Shown in pieces: positions 62,966-64,000 of a stretch of DNA of 64,000 nt; within the stretch, counting starts at the first letter, position 1, and the number at the start of each line of letters is the position of its first letter. Source of the stretch: Rhizobiales bacterium IMCC20636 (GTDB lineage Bacteria; Pseudomonadota; Alphaproteobacteria; Rhizobiales; GCA-2746425); NCBI GenBank assembly GCA_016865015.1, contig CP018226.1, positions 4,726,322-4,790,321 of the forward strand, in the 5' to 3' direction. Made by a program: the position numbers and the translations under genes. A model generated the notes under the pieces. That model saw only the letters and a list, made by a program, of their open reading frames with translations, was not told where the DNA came from and made no database searches.

Positions 62966-63048
62966 CTTTTCGTTTTAATCACAGGCGATGCACGACTGCC
63001 GGAATGGCGGAACTGAATCGCCCTATGCAAATAGAGGGGCTCAAGCCC

Positions 63049-63315
63049 ATGGCTAATACACCTTCAGCCAAAAAGTCCGCGCGCAAAATCATTGCTCGCA
63101 CCGAAGTCAATAAAGCACGCCGCAGCCGTATCCGCACTTATCTGCGCAAGGTTGAGGAAGCGATTGCTTCTGGTGTGAAATCTGATGCAGCTGCTGCGCT
63201 CAAAGATGTTCAGCCTGAATTGATGCGCGCTGCCGGTAAGGGCGTTCTGCCCAAGAACACCGCATCACGCAAAGTATCCCGTCTGGCTGCACGAGTAAAA
63301 GCGCTCAGCGCTTAA
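63049..63315 (+). CDS. rpsT: 30S ribosomal protein S20
   Basis: S20 binds 16S rRNA early in small-subunit assembly. [25 protein letters not shown] is the classic start, [15 protein letters not shown] follows, and [22 protein letters not shown] ends it. The protein is 88 residues, basic and helical. GAGGGG is upstream of the ATG at 63049. In Caulobacter and rhizobia rpsT lies next to dnaA, so dnaA may begin just right of this window. Confidence 0.98.
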   Translation: MANTPSAKKSARKIIARTEVNKARRSRIRTYLRKVEEAIASGVKSDAAAALKDVQPELMRAAGKGVLPKNTASRKVSRLAARVKALSA

Positions 63316-63440
63316 GCTTCATTGGCAGTTGGAGTTCGGCAACCGCTCGCTATCGCGTTGATGGAAGACGGCTAAAGAATTTCCAGAGGAATTTTGTGCT
63401 AGATCGCACATCCTGGATAGAAGCTACTGATACATTTGTA

Positions 63441-63472
63441 AAAATGGCCCGCATCCCGTCGGGCCATTTTTC
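63441..63472 (+). terminator. Rho-independent terminator of rpsT
   Basis: AAAAATGGCCCG and CGGGCCATTTTT are a perfect 12-bp inverted repeat with an 8-base loop, 126 bases past the rpsT stop. Confidence 0.9.
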
Positions 63473-64000
63473 GTTTCTGGTTTCGCCTTCAAAAATTGCT
63501 TCTCATACCCCCATTTGCGGCGCTTGAACTAAGTCATTGAAGACTCACATAGAATCTTACTCGGCTACTAAACTTGTAATTTTTTTCTCTATTTATCAAT
63601 AGCTTAGGCGATATGCGCTTTATCCTTCGGCTTAAATTCCAGCGAAATACCGATTCTGTTTTTGTCAACTATCACGGCAAAAAATATTTTTGGCTGGCAC
63701 GTCGCAAACAGCTCAAAAGAGGCGCTTGACACAAAAAACATTGAGTCGCAAAGCCTTAACAAATCGGAAATAGCGGTAGGGGCACTGGAATCCCTCGGGC
63801 GGTTAAAAAAAGGCAAAAGAATCTTGCCAGAGTCGGCTTGCGAAGGCAAAAAGCTGTGTGTATCTTAAATCCATCAACAGCGGTACACACACTCTTGTTC
63901 AGAGTGTTTCCAAAGTAAAATTAGATACAGTTTGAGTTTTCACAATGCGCTGACCTTAATTATGGGGTTTTGCGCAGGCGATTTTATTTTGCGTAATTTC
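63473..64000. other. AT-rich non-coding region at the right edge
   Basis: The last 530 bases are clearly more AT-rich than the rest, especially around 63570-63600 and 63930-64000. Two short open frames (63604-63849 reverse, 63662-63868 forward) have no ribosome site or known motif. No perfect DnaA box (TTATNCACA) was seen. The position after rpsT makes this a candidate approach to dnaA or oriC, but nothing in the sequence proves it. Confidence 0.4.

Noticed and set aside
63604..63868. Two overlapping short open frames at the right edge
   Set aside because: AT-rich DNA, TTG start for the plus-strand frame, no ribosome site and no known motif on either strand.
63316..64000. DnaA boxes
   Set aside because: Scanned for TTATNCACA on both strands by eye; only poor partial matches such as TTATCCTTC were found.

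Overview
The window looks like chromosomal DNA of an alphaproteobacterium, most likely Hyphomicrobiales (Rhizobiales). Pointers are the hemC-hemD-Mic60-like-hemY order, a DUF930 protein, queG, several Omp25/OmpA-like barrels, twin-arginine TRAP and TTT binding proteins, and rpsT at the right edge, which usually lies next to dnaA in this group. No prophage, CRISPR array or rRNA operon was seen. One tRNA (Leu, anticodon CAG) and one insertion sequence (IS110 family) are present.

Layout. 1-6.7 kb: haem biosynthesis (hemC, hemD), a Mic60/mitofilin-like membrane protein, hemY and a YiiX-type cysteine hydrolase. 6.7-17 kb: housekeeping and small-molecule enzymes (TRAP binding protein, glyoxalase-fold protein, a reverse-strand cluster of DHFR-like/SDR/GNAT/racemase/DUF930 genes, aldo/keto reductase, queG, GST, uppP, NDUFA9-like protein). 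17-18.4 kb: tRNA-Leu whose 3' end and terminator are duplicated about 1.1 kb downstream; between the copies sits a small secreted protein made of three near-identical repeats. 18.4-26 kb: a catabolic locus with a GntR repressor facing a hydroxyacid dehydrogenase, a complete TctCBA transporter, a GalD-like enolase-superfamily enzyme and a two-gene UxaA-type (altronate dehydratase / sulfolactate lyase-like) enzyme. 26-36 kb: outer-membrane protein, PHB-depolymerase-type esterase, ribbon-helix-helix regulator with an 11-bp iteron array, FAD enzyme, DUF421 protein, large-subunit catalase, GMC oxidoreductase, IS110 element.

36.5-44.2 kb: an inverted-repeat (MITE-like) element, then a second catabolic operon on the reverse strand (enolase-superfamily enzyme, GlcG-like protein, SDR, complete carbohydrate-type ABC importer) controlled by a divergent GntR regulator. 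44-54 kb: an envelope-rich stretch with four further beta-barrel proteins (five in the window), a glycosyltransferase, a TPR-sulfotransferase and a TauE/SafE permease. One of the barrels is a three-fold tandem duplication of an entire barrel domain. 54.6-64 kb: D,D-carboxypeptidase, TusA-like protein, FATP-type acyl-CoA synthetase, glpK, infC (with a probable AUU start), glycosyltransferase, alpha/beta hydrolase, rpsT and then AT-rich DNA that may be the dnaA/oriC approach.

The two catabolic loci share a design (FadR-type GntR regulator, dedicated high-affinity uptake, dehydrogenase, enolase-superfamily dehydratase) and suggest growth on sugar acids or related hydroxyacids. All functional statements come from reading protein motifs and gene order; no database search was run.
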